Shown here piece after piece: positions 1 through 8,894 of a stretch of DNA of 28,372 nucleotides (position 1 is the stretch's first letter; each line of letters begins with the position of its first letter). This DNA is from a virus. The DNA lies in IMG/VR virus record IMGVR_UViG_3300048686_000419, positions 1 through 28,372 of that record, one strand, 5' to 3'. The translations under genes were made by a program, and so were the position numbers. The notes under the pieces were generated by a model that had not been told where the DNA came from, searched no databases, and saw nothing but the letters and a program-made list of their open reading frames with translations.

Positions 1-1
1 C

Positions 2-295
2 ACAGTCACTCCGGTTACGGTTTCACCCTCGCAAGCTGGAACGCAGACGTTTGCAGCGTTTTCATTGCAAGGGACAGCAGGAAATCTAGTTACGGTGAGT
101 TGTTTGACGGTCGGGGCTAGGACCACACTTAGTATGCCTAGTGGCACAGTGAGCTTGAATTATTGTTCATTCAAAGATATTGCTGTGACGGGCGGTGTGT
201 TTTTCAAGGGGTTAGTCAGCAACGGCTGTGTCGAAGGGACTAACACCACAGGGATCGTCTATGCCGGACCTTCGCAGATGATTATGTTCGGTTAA
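2..295 (+). CDS. C-terminal end of an unidentified late (virion-type) protein, 5'-truncated by window edge
   Basis: The reading frame is open from base 2 to the TAA at 293-295, so this is the last ~97 residues of a gene that begins before the window. A TTG at 65 could serve as a start, but the upstream codons continue the same Thr/Val/Ser/Gly-rich style (TVTPVTVSPSQAGTQTF), so truncation is more likely. The visible part is beta-rich, alternates Thr/Val/Gly and has no membrane segment. It ends 15 bases before the large fibre gene, which has its own ribosome site. The composition is that of a phage tail or adhesin beta structure. I recognise no family. Confidence 0.6.
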   Translation, partial: TVTPVTVSPSQAGTQTFAAFSLQGTAGNLVTVSCLTVGARTTLSMPSGTVSLNYCSFKDIAVTGGVFFKGLVSNGCVEGTNTTGIVYAGPSQMIMFG

Positions 296-310
296 ATTAG
301 CGGGGAAAAA

Positions 311-3300
311 ATGACGCAGCCTAATTCATTTGCTGACGGTTATCGGCTGATTGACGGCACGGAACTGAATGCCACGCTTGCTAATCCGGTATGGTCACTT
401 GACCCTATCCAGACAGCTACGGCAGGCGGCACGGTCGTCACGTCACGAAAAATCACCGATACGATCACGAATGTGGCTACAGCTGCCGGATATGCGGGCT
501 TGACGTTGCCGCAGGCCAATGAACTTGGTCGCCTGCTGATGGTGATTAACAGTTCGTCAAGCACGATTGTGGTGTATGCGGCTGGCGGATCGACGGTTGA
601 CGGAAATCCTGGAGATGTTGGGACGCAGATTGCGGGAAACACTGCCGCGATTTTCACTTGCGTGAATGTGAATGAATGGCTGAAAATGCCGTTTATTCCG
701 TTCACTTTCACGTCGAATAACGTGTATATCCAAGAGTCGATTGCGACGTTGCGACTGTGGAATACATCTGCGTTTGACAGCCCGCTGCAGATGTCGCTGA
801 TTTACAACACGACGCTTGGCGATGGCGGCGGACTTTTCTATCTTGACGCTGCAGATCACACGACGCCGGATAATGGCACGACTGTGATTGTGGATGCTGC
901 AGGAAATCGCTGGAAACGCGAAGAAGTCAACGCGCAGTTTATTAGTAATTTGGTGGCCTCGCTGGTTACGATTGCGGATGCGGGCGGGTATTACACATCG
1001 TCCGATGTGGAAGGGGCGCTTCAACAGATTGGCGCGGTGATTGCCGCATTGCCGACAACTGCACCTTTGGCCGTCACGACTTACGCGGTGCTGCTCACCA
1101 TCACAACTGCGCCGGAATACACGCAGGCGACGGTTTACGATGATACGGTCGGAACGACTGTTTCGCGCTCCCGGACAACGAATGTTGCGACTTTGACACT
1201 GGCTGCGGCTACGGGCTTGACGGCTGGGGATAAAGTCAACGTCGTGAACATGACCGATACTTCGTATGATGGAACACAGGTTACGGTGTTGAGCACACCC
1301 ACGCCGACTTCGTTCACTTACGCAAGCACAGGTTCGGACGAAGGCACGACTGCGGATGCGGCAGGTAACGTAAACCGTAACGGTGTTTATAGTTCAGATG
1401 GAGCAGGCGGCTGGAACTTCTTAACGTATTCCAGTGTTGATACGTTGACGCTCGCGGTTTCTAATTTGCAGGCGCAGACCGCTGGCTTAGAAAATAGCGC
1501 GTTCAATTCGCAAACTATTGGCGCAGCCTCACCTGCGGCAGGCACCGGCACTAGCAGTCGATACATTTATATCTTCAAAGATTTGATCGGTTTTAGTGGT
1601 TATGTGACGAGCATTTCTGCGTATGTAACAACTCCTGTTACCGTGGAAATGTATGAGTTCACGATCAATACTTCAAATCAGATTACAGCCTTTACTAATC
1701 TTGGGCAGCTTGATTTTTCAAATGTTGGGCTGAACACCATTACAAATTTCAATCCGACTGTTTCGGCAAATAAGCGATTGGGCTTTTTGCTTACGTCTGG
1801 AACGCTGGACTACACGGCAGGAACTGCAAATTATGATTATGTGAACAATAGTGGTAGCGGTCCGGCTATTGGTAATACGCCGATCATTGGTGCTGGCTCT
1901 TACCTGAATTTTAACATCAAAGTCGGTGGAGCGCGCGGGGGGCTGCTGACTGCGACAAGTAATGATGTGAATACGCTTCAAGCAGATGTTGGAAACATTT
2001 CGTATTTAGGTCCGACAGTTTCGAGCACGGTCACGTCAACAGATTCTAGCACTGGTGTGCGGCTGCTTAATCCGGCGGCAACTGCCGTGGGTCGAGTTGT
2101 CATGCGTGTGCGGTGTTCGGCTGCTACGACGCTGGAGATTAAAAGGGCTGTTGATAATTTTGACGGCACTTATACGATTGCAGAAAGCGTTACGAAGTCT
2201 GTTGTGGTTGGCTTGAATATCATCGACACAGGTATGACGGCTGCGGTTGGTGATTTGTTTGGCTACCATCAGACGGCTGCTACGGTAACTTATGATACAG
2301 CTGCTCCGAATAGAGGTTGTATTTCGATTGTAGGTAATCCTGCGATTGGCGTTGCGACTGCAGGCACTGTTGGCGGTCCGTTCACCTTAAATGTGCAGTT
2401 TGAGGTATATGCCGGTCTTTTCGAAGAAACGTATATCACTCTGCAAGGACAGATTGACACAATCAATACGTCTATTTCGGGTATTCCGGCAGGCGGCTTT
2501 GGCACGGTCGTTTATGGACTGCCGACTGTTATCGACACGGCATTAACTGCTTCGACCCGCACGTATATGACTTATACCCCGCTCACGTATGACGGGTATT
2601 TGACGCAGTTTGAAGTTGCATGTTCGGGTAATGGCTCGATCACGGTTTATGAACTGACGCTGGATGGATCGGGCAACATTACAGCTATTTCAACTTTGGG
2701 CGCGGCAAGTGTTGTTGCGGGCGTAAACACGATTACAAGTGTAATTGCGCCCGTAACGGCAGGCAATTATCTGGGTATTCGCTCCACCACGTCGATTATA
2801 CGGTATAATACGGTTGCCCCGATTGTTGGGTATCGTTATACGAATGCTTCGACCAGTGCCCCGATTGTCGGCGATACAACAGTTGGCACGGTTGGAAACC
2901 AGATCGAGTTCAACTTTACTGTTGAAGGGGCGATCATTGGGCAGTTGGATGCAAATACGGCTGACATTACTACGCTGCAATCGTCTGTCGGGGCCAGCAC
3001 TTCGTTTATTCATGCGCCTGCTGCCGGTAATGCAACTGCAAATGGCGGTTATACTTGGGTTATGCCGAATCCGGTGGCGGATGCAGGGTATCTGACGCTT
3101 TCGGTCAATATGGCGGCGGCAGTCACAGGACAAGTGGTCAGACTGCAATCGGCTGGCGGTGGCAATTATACCGCTGTTGAGATTGTTACGGTCAATTTCC
3201 CTGGTGGAATTAGTTCGACGACTGCTGGTGGAATGTATGTGAATGCCGGTGAATATATCGGCATTTATACTGCAACGTCGGCAATTAGATATTCGAATGT

Positions 3301-4708
3301 GGCTCCGGCGTATGGCATCATTTATTACAATGGGCTTGCCACGTTAGGCGTCCCGACAGCCTATACGACTACCGGCGCGTTCGACTTTGAGATACAAGTC
3401 ACGACGAACAGTGGCCTGTTTTATGATGTCGCGCAGCTTAATTTGTCGGTTGCTAACTCGCCAAGTGGCCCGCTTTCGACCATCGACAACACCGGCTCGT
3501 CAGACACCACAACAGATTTTTCGACGGCAAGATCGCTGCAGCCGACGCCATATGTTCCGTCCGGCACGTTCAACATCACGTCCTTCCCTTACAATGGTCA
3601 GGGTTTCTGGGGATCGGATCAGGCGAATGTTTATGTGAACAATGTGCGATATGTGCTGCCGCATTCGCCTATTGTCGGCGCGGTTTGGAATAGAGTTCGT
3701 GGTGTTCTGTATCCGCAGATTACCACTGGTAGCTGCGTGATTATTAATGGCGACTCGATTACGAATGGTGCTTACGCAACGTCGCTTGACTATACTTATG
3801 TAAGTGAGTTTTGTCGGTTCTTGAACGCAGGTATTGCGCTTGATGTGCCGATTATGACGAACTTCGACAACACAGATACGTCTGGTAATTTGGCGTTCGA
3901 AGGTGTGACGGTTTCTGGCACGCTTGTGAATGGCACGGCAGGGCCGGTTAGTCATTCGCTTATTCTGCAGCCGGGACAGGTTATCACCTTTACAGGTGCT
4001 TATGAGCAGATTGACGTGACGTATCAGCGCACGCTGACTTCTGGGACGCTGGACTTTGCGTATAATGCCGTGTCGTTTAAGACGATTGTGTGTGCGGGTG
4101 CGGCTGCGGACGATGTGTTCACGGGGCCGAGTGCGACGGGGCAAACTGCGAGCGGCACGTTCACGATCACCAACACTTCCGGCACAGGAACGGTGGAGAT
4201 CACATCGCTTACACGATTGGGCGTGAAGGGCGCGGGCACCGCAAATCGCCTTTATGTCATGCGAGCGGCGCATGGTTCTTATCAGTTTACCAGCTACGGC
4301 TCTGCACAGATTGCGTCGATGATCCGCATAGCAAATGCTCAGGCTGGAGGCTCAAACCATTATGTTGTTCCGGCTCTTGGCACGAACGATGGTTTGGCAG
4401 GCACGAGTTACGCAAATATGATTACCCGCGTGAACACGTATGTTGGGTATTGGACGGCGGCTGGTGTTCCGGTGCTGAATATGACTGCGATCATGCCGTG
4501 GCGTTGGGCTTCAGATACGAATGGCGTGAACCTTGTGCAGTATGACGGAGGCATCCGGCAGGCATACAAAACGCTTGGTGTCCAAATGGCTCCAACTGAC
4601 GGCATCGACTTTGTAACGCTTGGTTGGGCGACAGACGGCCATCCGAACGATCAAGGCATGGCTGCAGTTTGCAATGCTCTTGTGTCCACACTTATTGGTG
4701 AACCCTAA
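311..4708 (+). CDS. Tail fibre/tailspike with N-terminal anchor domain, four tandem beta repeats and C-terminal SGNH esterase domain
   Basis: This 1465-residue virion protein probably binds and trims a surface polysaccharide. The start is supported by GGGG about 6 bases upstream. Residues 1-126 match the free 131-residue protein at 13940. Residues ~143-208 form a tailspike-type neck with the typical GDGGGLFY...DNGTTVI...RWKRE pattern, followed by a TSSDVEGALQQIG trimerisation-type linker. Residues ~397-1040 hold four diverged repeats. The end is an SGNH/GDSL hydrolase: block I G1147-D1148-S1149, block III GTND at 1357-1360, and a final HPN with H1444. The acidic partner D1442 sits two residues before the His, where most relatives have three. 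A deacetylase or esterase acting on O-antigen or capsule is inferred. The next gene is a holin-like gene, the same order as the end of T7-type late regions. Confidence 0.85.
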   Translation: MTQPNSFADGYRLIDGTELNATLANPVWSLDPIQTATAGGTVVTSRKITDTITNVATAAGYAGLTLPQANELGRLLMVINSSSSTIVVYAAGGSTVDGNPGDVGTQIAGNTAAIFTCVNVNEWLKMPFIPFTFTSNNVYIQESIATLRLWNTSAFDSPLQMSLIYNTTLGDGGGLFYLDAADHTTPDNGTTVIVDAAGNRWKREEVNAQFISNLVASLVTIADAGGYYTSSDVEGALQQIGAVIAALPTTAPLAVTTYAVLLTITTAPEYTQATVYDDTVGTTVSRSRTTNVATLTLAAATGLTAGDKVNVVNMTDTSYDGTQVTVLSTPTPTSFTYASTGSDEGTTADAAGNVNRNGVYSSDGAGGWNFLTYSSVDTLTLAVSNLQAQTAGLENSAFNSQTIGAASPAAGTGTSSRYIYIFKDLIGFSGYVTSISAYVTTPVTVEMYEFTINTSNQITAFTNLGQLDFSNVGLNTITNFNPTVSANKRLGFLLTSGTLDYTAGTANYDYVNNSGSGPAIGNTPIIGAGSYLNFNIKVGGARGGLLTATSNDVNTLQADVGNISYLGPTVSSTVTSTDSSTGVRLLNPAATAVGRVVMRVRCSAATTLEIKRAVDNFDGTYTIAESVTKSVVVGLNIIDTGMTAAVGDLFGYHQTAATVTYDTAAPNRGCISIVGNPAIGVATAGTVGGPFTLNVQFEVYAGLFEETYITLQGQIDTINTSISGIPAGGFGTVVYGLPTVIDTALTASTRTYMTYTPLTYDGYLTQFEVACSGNGSITVYELTLDGSGNITAISTLGAASVVAGVNTITSVIAPVTAGNYLGIRSTTSIIRYNTVAPIVGYRYTNASTSAPIVGDTTVGTVGNQIEFNFTVEGAIIGQLDANTADITTLQSSVGASTSFIHAPAAGNATANGGYTWVMPNPVADAGYLTLSVNMAAAVTGQVVRLQSAGGGNYTAVEIVTVNFPGGISSTTAGGMYVNAGEYIGIYTATSAIRYSNVAPAYGIIYYNGLATLGVPTAYTTTGAFDFEIQVTTNSGLFYDVAQLNLSVANSPSGPLSTIDNTGSSDTTTDFSTARSLQPTPYVPSGTFNITSFPYNGQGFWGSDQANVYVNNVRYVLPHSPIVGAVWNRVRGVLYPQITTGSCVIINGDSITNGAYATSLDYTYVSEFCRFLNAGIALDVPIMTNFDNTDTSGNLAFEGVTVSGTLVNGTAGPVSHSLILQPGQVITFTGAYEQIDVTYQRTLTSGTLDFAYNAVSFKTIVCAGAAADDVFTGPSATGQTASGTFTITNTSGTGTVEITSLTRLGVKGAGTANRLYVMRAAHGSYQFTSYGSAQIASMIRIANAQAGGSNHYVVPALGTNDGLAGTSYANMITRVNTYVGYWTAAGVPVLNMTAIMPWRWASDTNGVNLVQYDGGIRQAYKTLGVQMAPTDGIDFVTLGWATDGHPNDQGMAAVCNALVSTLIGEP
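1500..3425 (+). repeat. Four diverged tandem protein repeats in the fibre (about 140 residues each)
   Basis: The units lie at about 1500-1950, 2005-2420, 2505-2945 and 3000-3425. Each contains a strand pair ending in a Y/F-x-G-x-x-x-T motif (RLGFLLTSG, LFGYHQTAA, YLGIRSTTS, YIGIYTATS). Units 2-4 then show a Tyr followed by a short gap and AP (TYDTAAP, RYNTVAP, RYSNVAP). Units 1-3 are followed by short linkers with a TLQ core (VNTLQADVG, YITLQGQID, ITTLQSSVG). The repeats are only protein-level; the DNA has diverged. They look like beta-sandwich modules, possibly carbohydrate-binding. Confidence 0.7.
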
Positions 4709-4727
4709 TCTGACAAGGGCTATAAAT

Positions 4728-4961
4728 ATGCCACTCCACCACGATCACTCTTTACCAGATTTTGCAAACTCGCTGTTTTCCACAACAGCAGAAAAGATCG
4801 GAGGGGTCGTATCAGTTGGTATGATTTCCTCTCCTTTCTGGATACAGCAGGTAAAGCCGTATTCAGATGTCGCTGCGCTGTTAGCGCCAATTCTCGGCTG
4901 CATTTATCTGTCGTTGCAGATCGGGTTCAAACTTTACGATAGAGGATCGAAGGAAGATTGA
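4728..4961 (+). CDS. Small membrane protein, probable class II-type holin
   Basis: The 77-residue protein begins with MPLHHDHSLPDF and has two likely membrane segments: residues ~20-37 (GGVVSVGMISSPFWIQQV) and ~43-66 (VAALLAPILGCIYLSLQIGF). It ends in a charged tail, KLYDRGSKED. This topology, and the tyrosine/gln-rich second helix followed by a basic-acidic tail, resembles T7 gp17.5-type holins, which form lesions in the inner membrane for lysis. Its place between the fibre gene and the terminase also matches the T7 layout. An in-frame start at 4620 lies inside the fibre gene; ATG 4728 follows AAGGG at a reasonable distance and is preferred. No endolysin gene is adjacent, so the holin role is inferred from topology and position. 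Confidence 0.55.
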   Translation: MPLHHDHSLPDFANSLFSTTAEKIGGVVSVGMISSPFWIQQVKPYSDVAALLAPILGCIYLSLQIGFKLYDRGSKED

Positions 4962-4962
4962 C

Positions 4963-5136
4963 ATGAAAAAATGTTGCGACCATAAGCGCCCGGATCGTGA
5001 AAGTCACATCATGGGACTGCATCACGATATGAGCAAACTGATGAACGCGAAAGCGAACAAAGCTGGCATTGCTCCGAACACTCAGCAGAAAGAGCTGAAG
5101 TCATTGAAGTCAAGCAAGCAACCTGGAGGTAAGTGA
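4963..5136 (+). CDS. 57-residue basic protein of unknown function
   Basis: ATG 4963 lies one base after the stop of the holin-like gene and follows AAGGAAG about 5-7 bases upstream, so it is probably translated. The product starts MKKCCDHKRPDRESH and is rich in Lys, His and Asn, with no membrane segment. A Cys-Cys-x-His at the N-terminus and several His residues might bind metal, but this is speculation. Its stop overlaps the next ATG by one base (TGATG), indicating translational coupling. The position is where T7-like phages keep the small terminase, but the protein is much too short for one. No family is recognised. Confidence 0.55.
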   Translation: MKKCCDHKRPDRESHIMGLHHDMSKLMNAKANKAGIAPNTQQKELKSLKSSKQPGGK

Positions 5137-5303
5137 TGGCAAAGGGCAAGATGACCATGGCCGAGTGGGAACGCTCTCCGATGGATAAGAAAAAGGATGC
5201 AGCGCTCAAGAAAAAGGGCATCAAAGAGGGCTCTGCTAAGGACAAGGCGATGGACAAAAAGGGCCTCGCTGCTTACAATGCCAAGGTTGGAAAAAAGAAG
5301 TAA
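5136..5303 (+). CDS. 55-residue lysine-rich protein with an internal duplication
   Basis: The ATG follows a strong TGGAGGT site and overlaps the previous stop. About 17 of 55 residues are Lys. Two copies of a short unit are visible: E12-RSPMDKKK-D21 and E31-GSAKDKAM-D40, both of the form E-x-S-x-x-D-K-x-x-D. The highly basic, probably helical or disordered nature would suit nucleic-acid binding or packaging, but nothing proves it. It lies directly before the large terminase, 23 bases away, so it is expressed with packaging genes. I do not recognise a characterised family. Confidence 0.6.
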   Translation: MAKGKMTMAEWERSPMDKKKDAALKKKGIKEGSAKDKAMDKKGLAAYNAKVGKKK

Positions 5304-5326
5304 GCCCACTAGGGATTGAGTATAGG

Positions 5327-6691
5327 ATGGACTTAACCACACAAAATGCGAAGGTTGTTGAGTGGCCGGAAAAGCTACAATGCTTGTTCTGGCCGCAAAT
5401 CAACGGAATGCCTGTTCGCTATCGTGTGCTGTATGGCGGTCGCGGAGGGGCGAAGTCATGGGGCATTGCGAGAGCGCTTGTTATTCTGGCGGCGAAACGC
5501 CCCCTTCGCATTTTGTGTGCGCGTGAATTTCAGAACTCGATTAGAGACTCTGTTCACAAGGTGCTTTCTGACCAGATTGACATGCTTGGTCTTGCTGGCT
5601 TTTACCAGATTGAGCAGGCAAGAATTTTTTGTCCCGCGACGGGTTCGGAGTTTTCTTTTGAAGGCATCCGTAACAATGTCACGAAGATTAAGTCATATGA
5701 AGGTGTGGACATTTGCTGGGTGGAAGAAGCAAATAAAGTCACGAAAAGCTCTTGGGAAGTCCTTATTCCCACGATCCGTAAGGAAAATTCGGAGATTTGG
5801 GCGTCGTTTAACCCGGAGCTTGAAAGCGACGATACATACGTGCGCTTTGTCCTTCACGCTCCAGCGAATGCGATTGTGCAGAAGATTTCTTGGCGCGATA
5901 ATCCGTGGTTTCCGCAGGTTTTGAAGCAGGAAATGCTCGACCTGAAGGCTCGCGACCGCGATGCGTATTTGCATGTGTGGGAAGGGGAATGCCGGAAAAG
6001 TCTGGAAGGAGCGGTCTATGCCGAAGAACTTCGTGACTGCGCTGAAGAAGGTCGCATCACACACGTTCCTCACCATTCTAGCTCTGCTGTTAATCTATAT
6101 TTCGATCTTGGCAGGTCTGACAGCACGGCAATTATCTTCGAGCAATACGTCGGAATGCAACGACGAGTCGTGGACTTTTACGAGAATCGGCTCAAAGGGT
6201 TAGATCATTACATTCATGTGCTGCGCACACGCAGGGGCTCCACGGGTGAACTTTATGACTATGGTATCTGCTGGTTGCCGCATGATGCTCGGGCCAAGAC
6301 ATTAGGGTCGAAAAAGTCTATCGAGGAGCAGATGCGTGATGCGGGTTTTCAGGTTCGCATTGTGCCGAGGTTGAGCAAGTTCGACGGGATTATTGCGGCG
6401 AGAAGCATTTTTCCGACATGCTGGTTTGATGCCGCAAAATGTGAGAAGGGCCTTTTACACGCTCTTCGTCATTATCATTACGAAGAAAATCCTGTGACTG
6501 AGACGTTCAGTGCAGAACCTGTGCATGATTGGTCGTCCCACGCTGCTGACGCTTTTCGATACATGGCTATTGCCTCGAACGAAGGTGGATCGGACGGGCG
6601 CAGTCGTAAGGTGGCGGGGGCGCTAAAGCGTCAAAGCGGGTTAATGGGTAAGTTGCAGAATTTGGGCGAAAGCCTGGGATGGATGGGATAA
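5327..6691 (+). CDS. terL: Terminase large subunit (DNA-packaging ATPase/nuclease)
   Basis: This 454-residue motor drives DNA into the prohead and cuts it to length. The N-terminal ATPase has a Walker A at G37-GRGGAK-S44 and a Walker B with catalytic Glu at ICWVEEA (residues 129-135). A coupling-type motif is seen around SFNPE. The C-terminal RNase H-like nuclease shows D260 (YFDLGRSD), D265 and the late HAADAFRY motif with D408. Overall it resembles the PBSX/Terminase_3 group. The length is in the normal range. ATG 5327 has only a modest AGG site nearby. The stop abuts the portal start with no gap, so the two are coupled. No recognisable small terminase gene is next to it. Confidence 0.93.
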   Translation: MDLTTQNAKVVEWPEKLQCLFWPQINGMPVRYRVLYGGRGGAKSWGIARALVILAAKRPLRILCAREFQNSIRDSVHKVLSDQIDMLGLAGFYQIEQARIFCPATGSEFSFEGIRNNVTKIKSYEGVDICWVEEANKVTKSSWEVLIPTIRKENSEIWASFNPELESDDTYVRFVLHAPANAIVQKISWRDNPWFPQVLKQEMLDLKARDRDAYLHVWEGECRKSLEGAVYAEELRDCAEEGRITHVPHHSSSAVNLYFDLGRSDSTAIIFEQYVGMQRRVVDFYENRLKGLDHYIHVLRTRRGSTGELYDYGICWLPHDARAKTLGSKKSIEEQMRDAGFQVRIVPRLSKFDGIIAARSIFPTCWFDAAKCEKGLLHALRHYHYEENPVTETFSAEPVHDWSSHAADAFRYMAIASNEGGSDGRSRKVAGALKRQSGLMGKLQNLGESLGWMG

Positions 6692-8893
6692 ATGGCACGG
6701 CAAGCAGTTGACAGCGATAAATTCCAGAAAGTCCTGAAACGTGCGCAAGAGCGTTTTAAGCGTTGCGAAGGCTGGGAGAGCTACGCCCGCAGATTGTTCA
6801 TGGATGACATTCGTTTTGCGAATGCGGACGCTGACAACAAATATCAGTGGCCGACGCGCATGTGGAATGATCGGCAGCGCGATGAGCGTCCTGCTTTAAC
6901 GATCAACAAGACCCGTCAGCATAATCTGAACATCATTAACGATGCGAAGATGAATAAGCCGGGAATTAAGTATCGTGCTGCGGGCAATGGTGCGACGGCG
7001 GAAAGTGCGCGGATTTGGGACGGCATCGCGAGACACATTGAGTATCAGTCAAATGCCCCGGCGCACTACGACTATGCCACCCGCTTTCAGGTCGAAGCTG
7101 GCATTGGCTATCTGCGTGTGAACACGGACTACGTGGACGAGAACTCGTTCGATCAGGAAATTTATATCACGAGTATCGCAGACCCGCTGACGGTTTATAT
7201 TGACCCGGACGCGAAGGCTCCGGCGAAAGAAGATGCGCGCTTTGCGTTTATCTTCGAAGACATGCCGAAAGATTTGTTCGACCAGAAATATCCGCAGTAT
7301 AAGCAGTTTGCTGGGCAGGAAGTTCTTGTTGGCGAAAAGGGCTGGTATGACGAGGACCATGTTCGCGTTGCGGAATATTTTGAAGCAGAAGATGTGAACG
7401 ATGAACTGCTGATGTTCGATGGTCCGAATGGTCAGCCAATGACGCTTATGGCCTCGGACTTGCGGAAGGTCGATCCGAAAAGTAAAATTTTTGATGATCC
7501 CCAGACTCGTAAGCGTGACGTGACTCGCCGTGTGATCCATTACCACTTTATTGTTGGTAATCATGTGGTGCAGGAAGAAGAAAAGGTTTGGATCGGCAAG
7601 ACCATTCCGATTATTCCAGTTGTTGGTGAGGAAACGATTATCGAGGGAAGGCTGGACCGTAAAGGTCACACCCGTGCGTTAAAAGACCCTCAGCGTATGT
7701 ATAACTATTGGGCGTCTGCTGCAGTAGAATACGGAGCCTTGCAGTCCAAAACTCCATGGATCGTTGGAGTGGAAAGCGTAGAAGGCTTTGAGGAATACTG
7801 GGCTACGGCGAATCGCCAAAATCATGCGTATCTGCCTTATAAGTCTGTTGGAGATGATGGTAAGCCTTTGCCTCCACCTTCTCGTATTGAGCCGCCTGTT
7901 CCGTCGCCGGTCGCGTTGAAAGGCATGGAAGTGGCGAATGTTGAAATGCAGATGGTTTCCGGGCAATACGAAAATCAATTGGGTATGCAGGGAAATGAAC
8001 GCACGGGGAAGGCCATAGCCGAAAGGCAAAGGCAGGGCGACCGTGCCACATACCACTTCATCGACCATCTGGCGATTGCTATTCGTCAGGTTGGTAAGAT
8101 CATTCTTGATCTCGTGCCGAAAGTTTACGACACCAACCGTGTTGTGATGATTTTGGCTGAGAACAACGAGAGTCTGGAAGTCAAGCTCGATCCGCAGTTG
8201 CAGCAAGCGCATATGCTGGAATTGAATGAGAATAATGAAGTGATCGGGCGGGTGCTGAACCCGGCGGTCGGAAGTTATGAAGTGCTGGCTGATGTGGGTC
8301 CGGGCTATGCGACGAGACGTGAAGAAGCGTTTAATGCGCTGACTCTGATCCTCACGCAGAACCCTGCGCTGACGAGCGTTATTGGCGACATCATGTTCCG
8401 CGCTGGCGACTTCCCGATGGCGGAAGAAGCGGCAGAGCGTCTGAAGCGCATGGTTCCCCCGCAGGCGCTCGGTCAAGGCCCGTCGCAAAACGAGCAGATG
8501 CTTGCCGCACAACTTCAGCAGATGCAGCAGGCCCTTCAAGCCTCTATGGATGAGTTGGCGAAGGAAAAAGGCAAATCCCAGGCGAGACTCGAAAAAAGAG
8601 AGGTCGAGGTTTACGACGCGATCACTAAACGTCTGGACATTCTACTCAAGAATGTGGGAATGTCGCCGCAGCAGAACGCGCAAATTACCGATCAGGCTGT
8701 GCAGGAAAGCACCGAAGTCCCGATCAGCGATACCTACGAAGGGCACGAAGATCAGATGCAGGGACGGCAGATGGCATTGCCGCTTGAGGATCACGAAATG
8801 CCAGAAGGCGCAATGCGGGGCGAGGATGGACATGCCTATGCGCCCCACCCACAGATGCCTGGAATGATGGCCCGTGTGACGAAGGAGAGTTGA
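6692..8893 (+). CDS. Portal protein, P22 gp1-like
   Basis: This 733-residue protein forms the dodecameric portal at one capsid vertex, through which DNA enters and leaves. The length is close to P22 gp1 (725). The N-terminal half has the family pattern: a basic helical start, WNDRQRDERPALTINKTRQ, then a region with repeated Tyr/Asp motifs such as YIDPDAKAPAKEDARFAF. The end, from about residue 590, is Gln/Met-rich and helical (MLAAQLQQMQQALQAS), fitting the helical barrel extension of P22-type portals, with a Pro/His/Met-rich tail. It starts immediately after the terminase stop. The next gene begins one base after its stop, with AAGGAG inside the portal end. Confidence 0.92.
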   Translation: MARQAVDSDKFQKVLKRAQERFKRCEGWESYARRLFMDDIRFANADADNKYQWPTRMWNDRQRDERPALTINKTRQHNLNIINDAKMNKPGIKYRAAGNGATAESARIWDGIARHIEYQSNAPAHYDYATRFQVEAGIGYLRVNTDYVDENSFDQEIYITSIADPLTVYIDPDAKAPAKEDARFAFIFEDMPKDLFDQKYPQYKQFAGQEVLVGEKGWYDEDHVRVAEYFEAEDVNDELLMFDGPNGQPMTLMASDLRKVDPKSKIFDDPQTRKRDVTRRVIHYHFIVGNHVVQEEEKVWIGKTIPIIPVVGEETIIEGRLDRKGHTRALKDPQRMYNYWASAAVEYGALQSKTPWIVGVESVEGFEEYWATANRQNHAYLPYKSVGDDGKPLPPPSRIEPPVPSPVALKGMEVANVEMQMVSGQYENQLGMQGNERTGKAIAERQRQGDRATYHFIDHLAIAIRQVGKIILDLVPKVYDTNRVVMILAENNESLEVKLDPQLQQAHMLELNENNEVIGRVLNPAVGSYEVLADVGPGYATRREEAFNALTLILTQNPALTSVIGDIMFRAGDFPMAEEAAERLKRMVPPQALGQGPSQNEQMLAAQLQQMQQALQASMDELAKEKGKSQARLEKREVEVYDAITKRLDILLKNVGMSPQQNAQITDQAVQESTEVPISDTYEGHEDQMQGRQMALPLEDHEMPEGAMRGEDGHAYAPHPQMPGMMARVTKES

Positions 8894-8894
8894 G

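Noticed and set aside
3500-4273. 257-codon open frame on the minus strand inside the fibre gene
   Set aside because: It is antisense to a clearly coding SGNH domain, is Arg/His/Cys-rich as expected from a shadow frame, and has no supporting ribosome site.
311-4708. Possible diversity-generating retroelement target in the fibre
   Set aside because: There is no reverse transcriptase and no near-identical template/variable repeat pair in the window; the fibre repeats are diverged at all positions.
7679-8539. 286-codon open frame on the minus strand inside the portal gene
   Set aside because: It is antisense to well-conserved portal sequence with no family resemblance; a compositional shadow.
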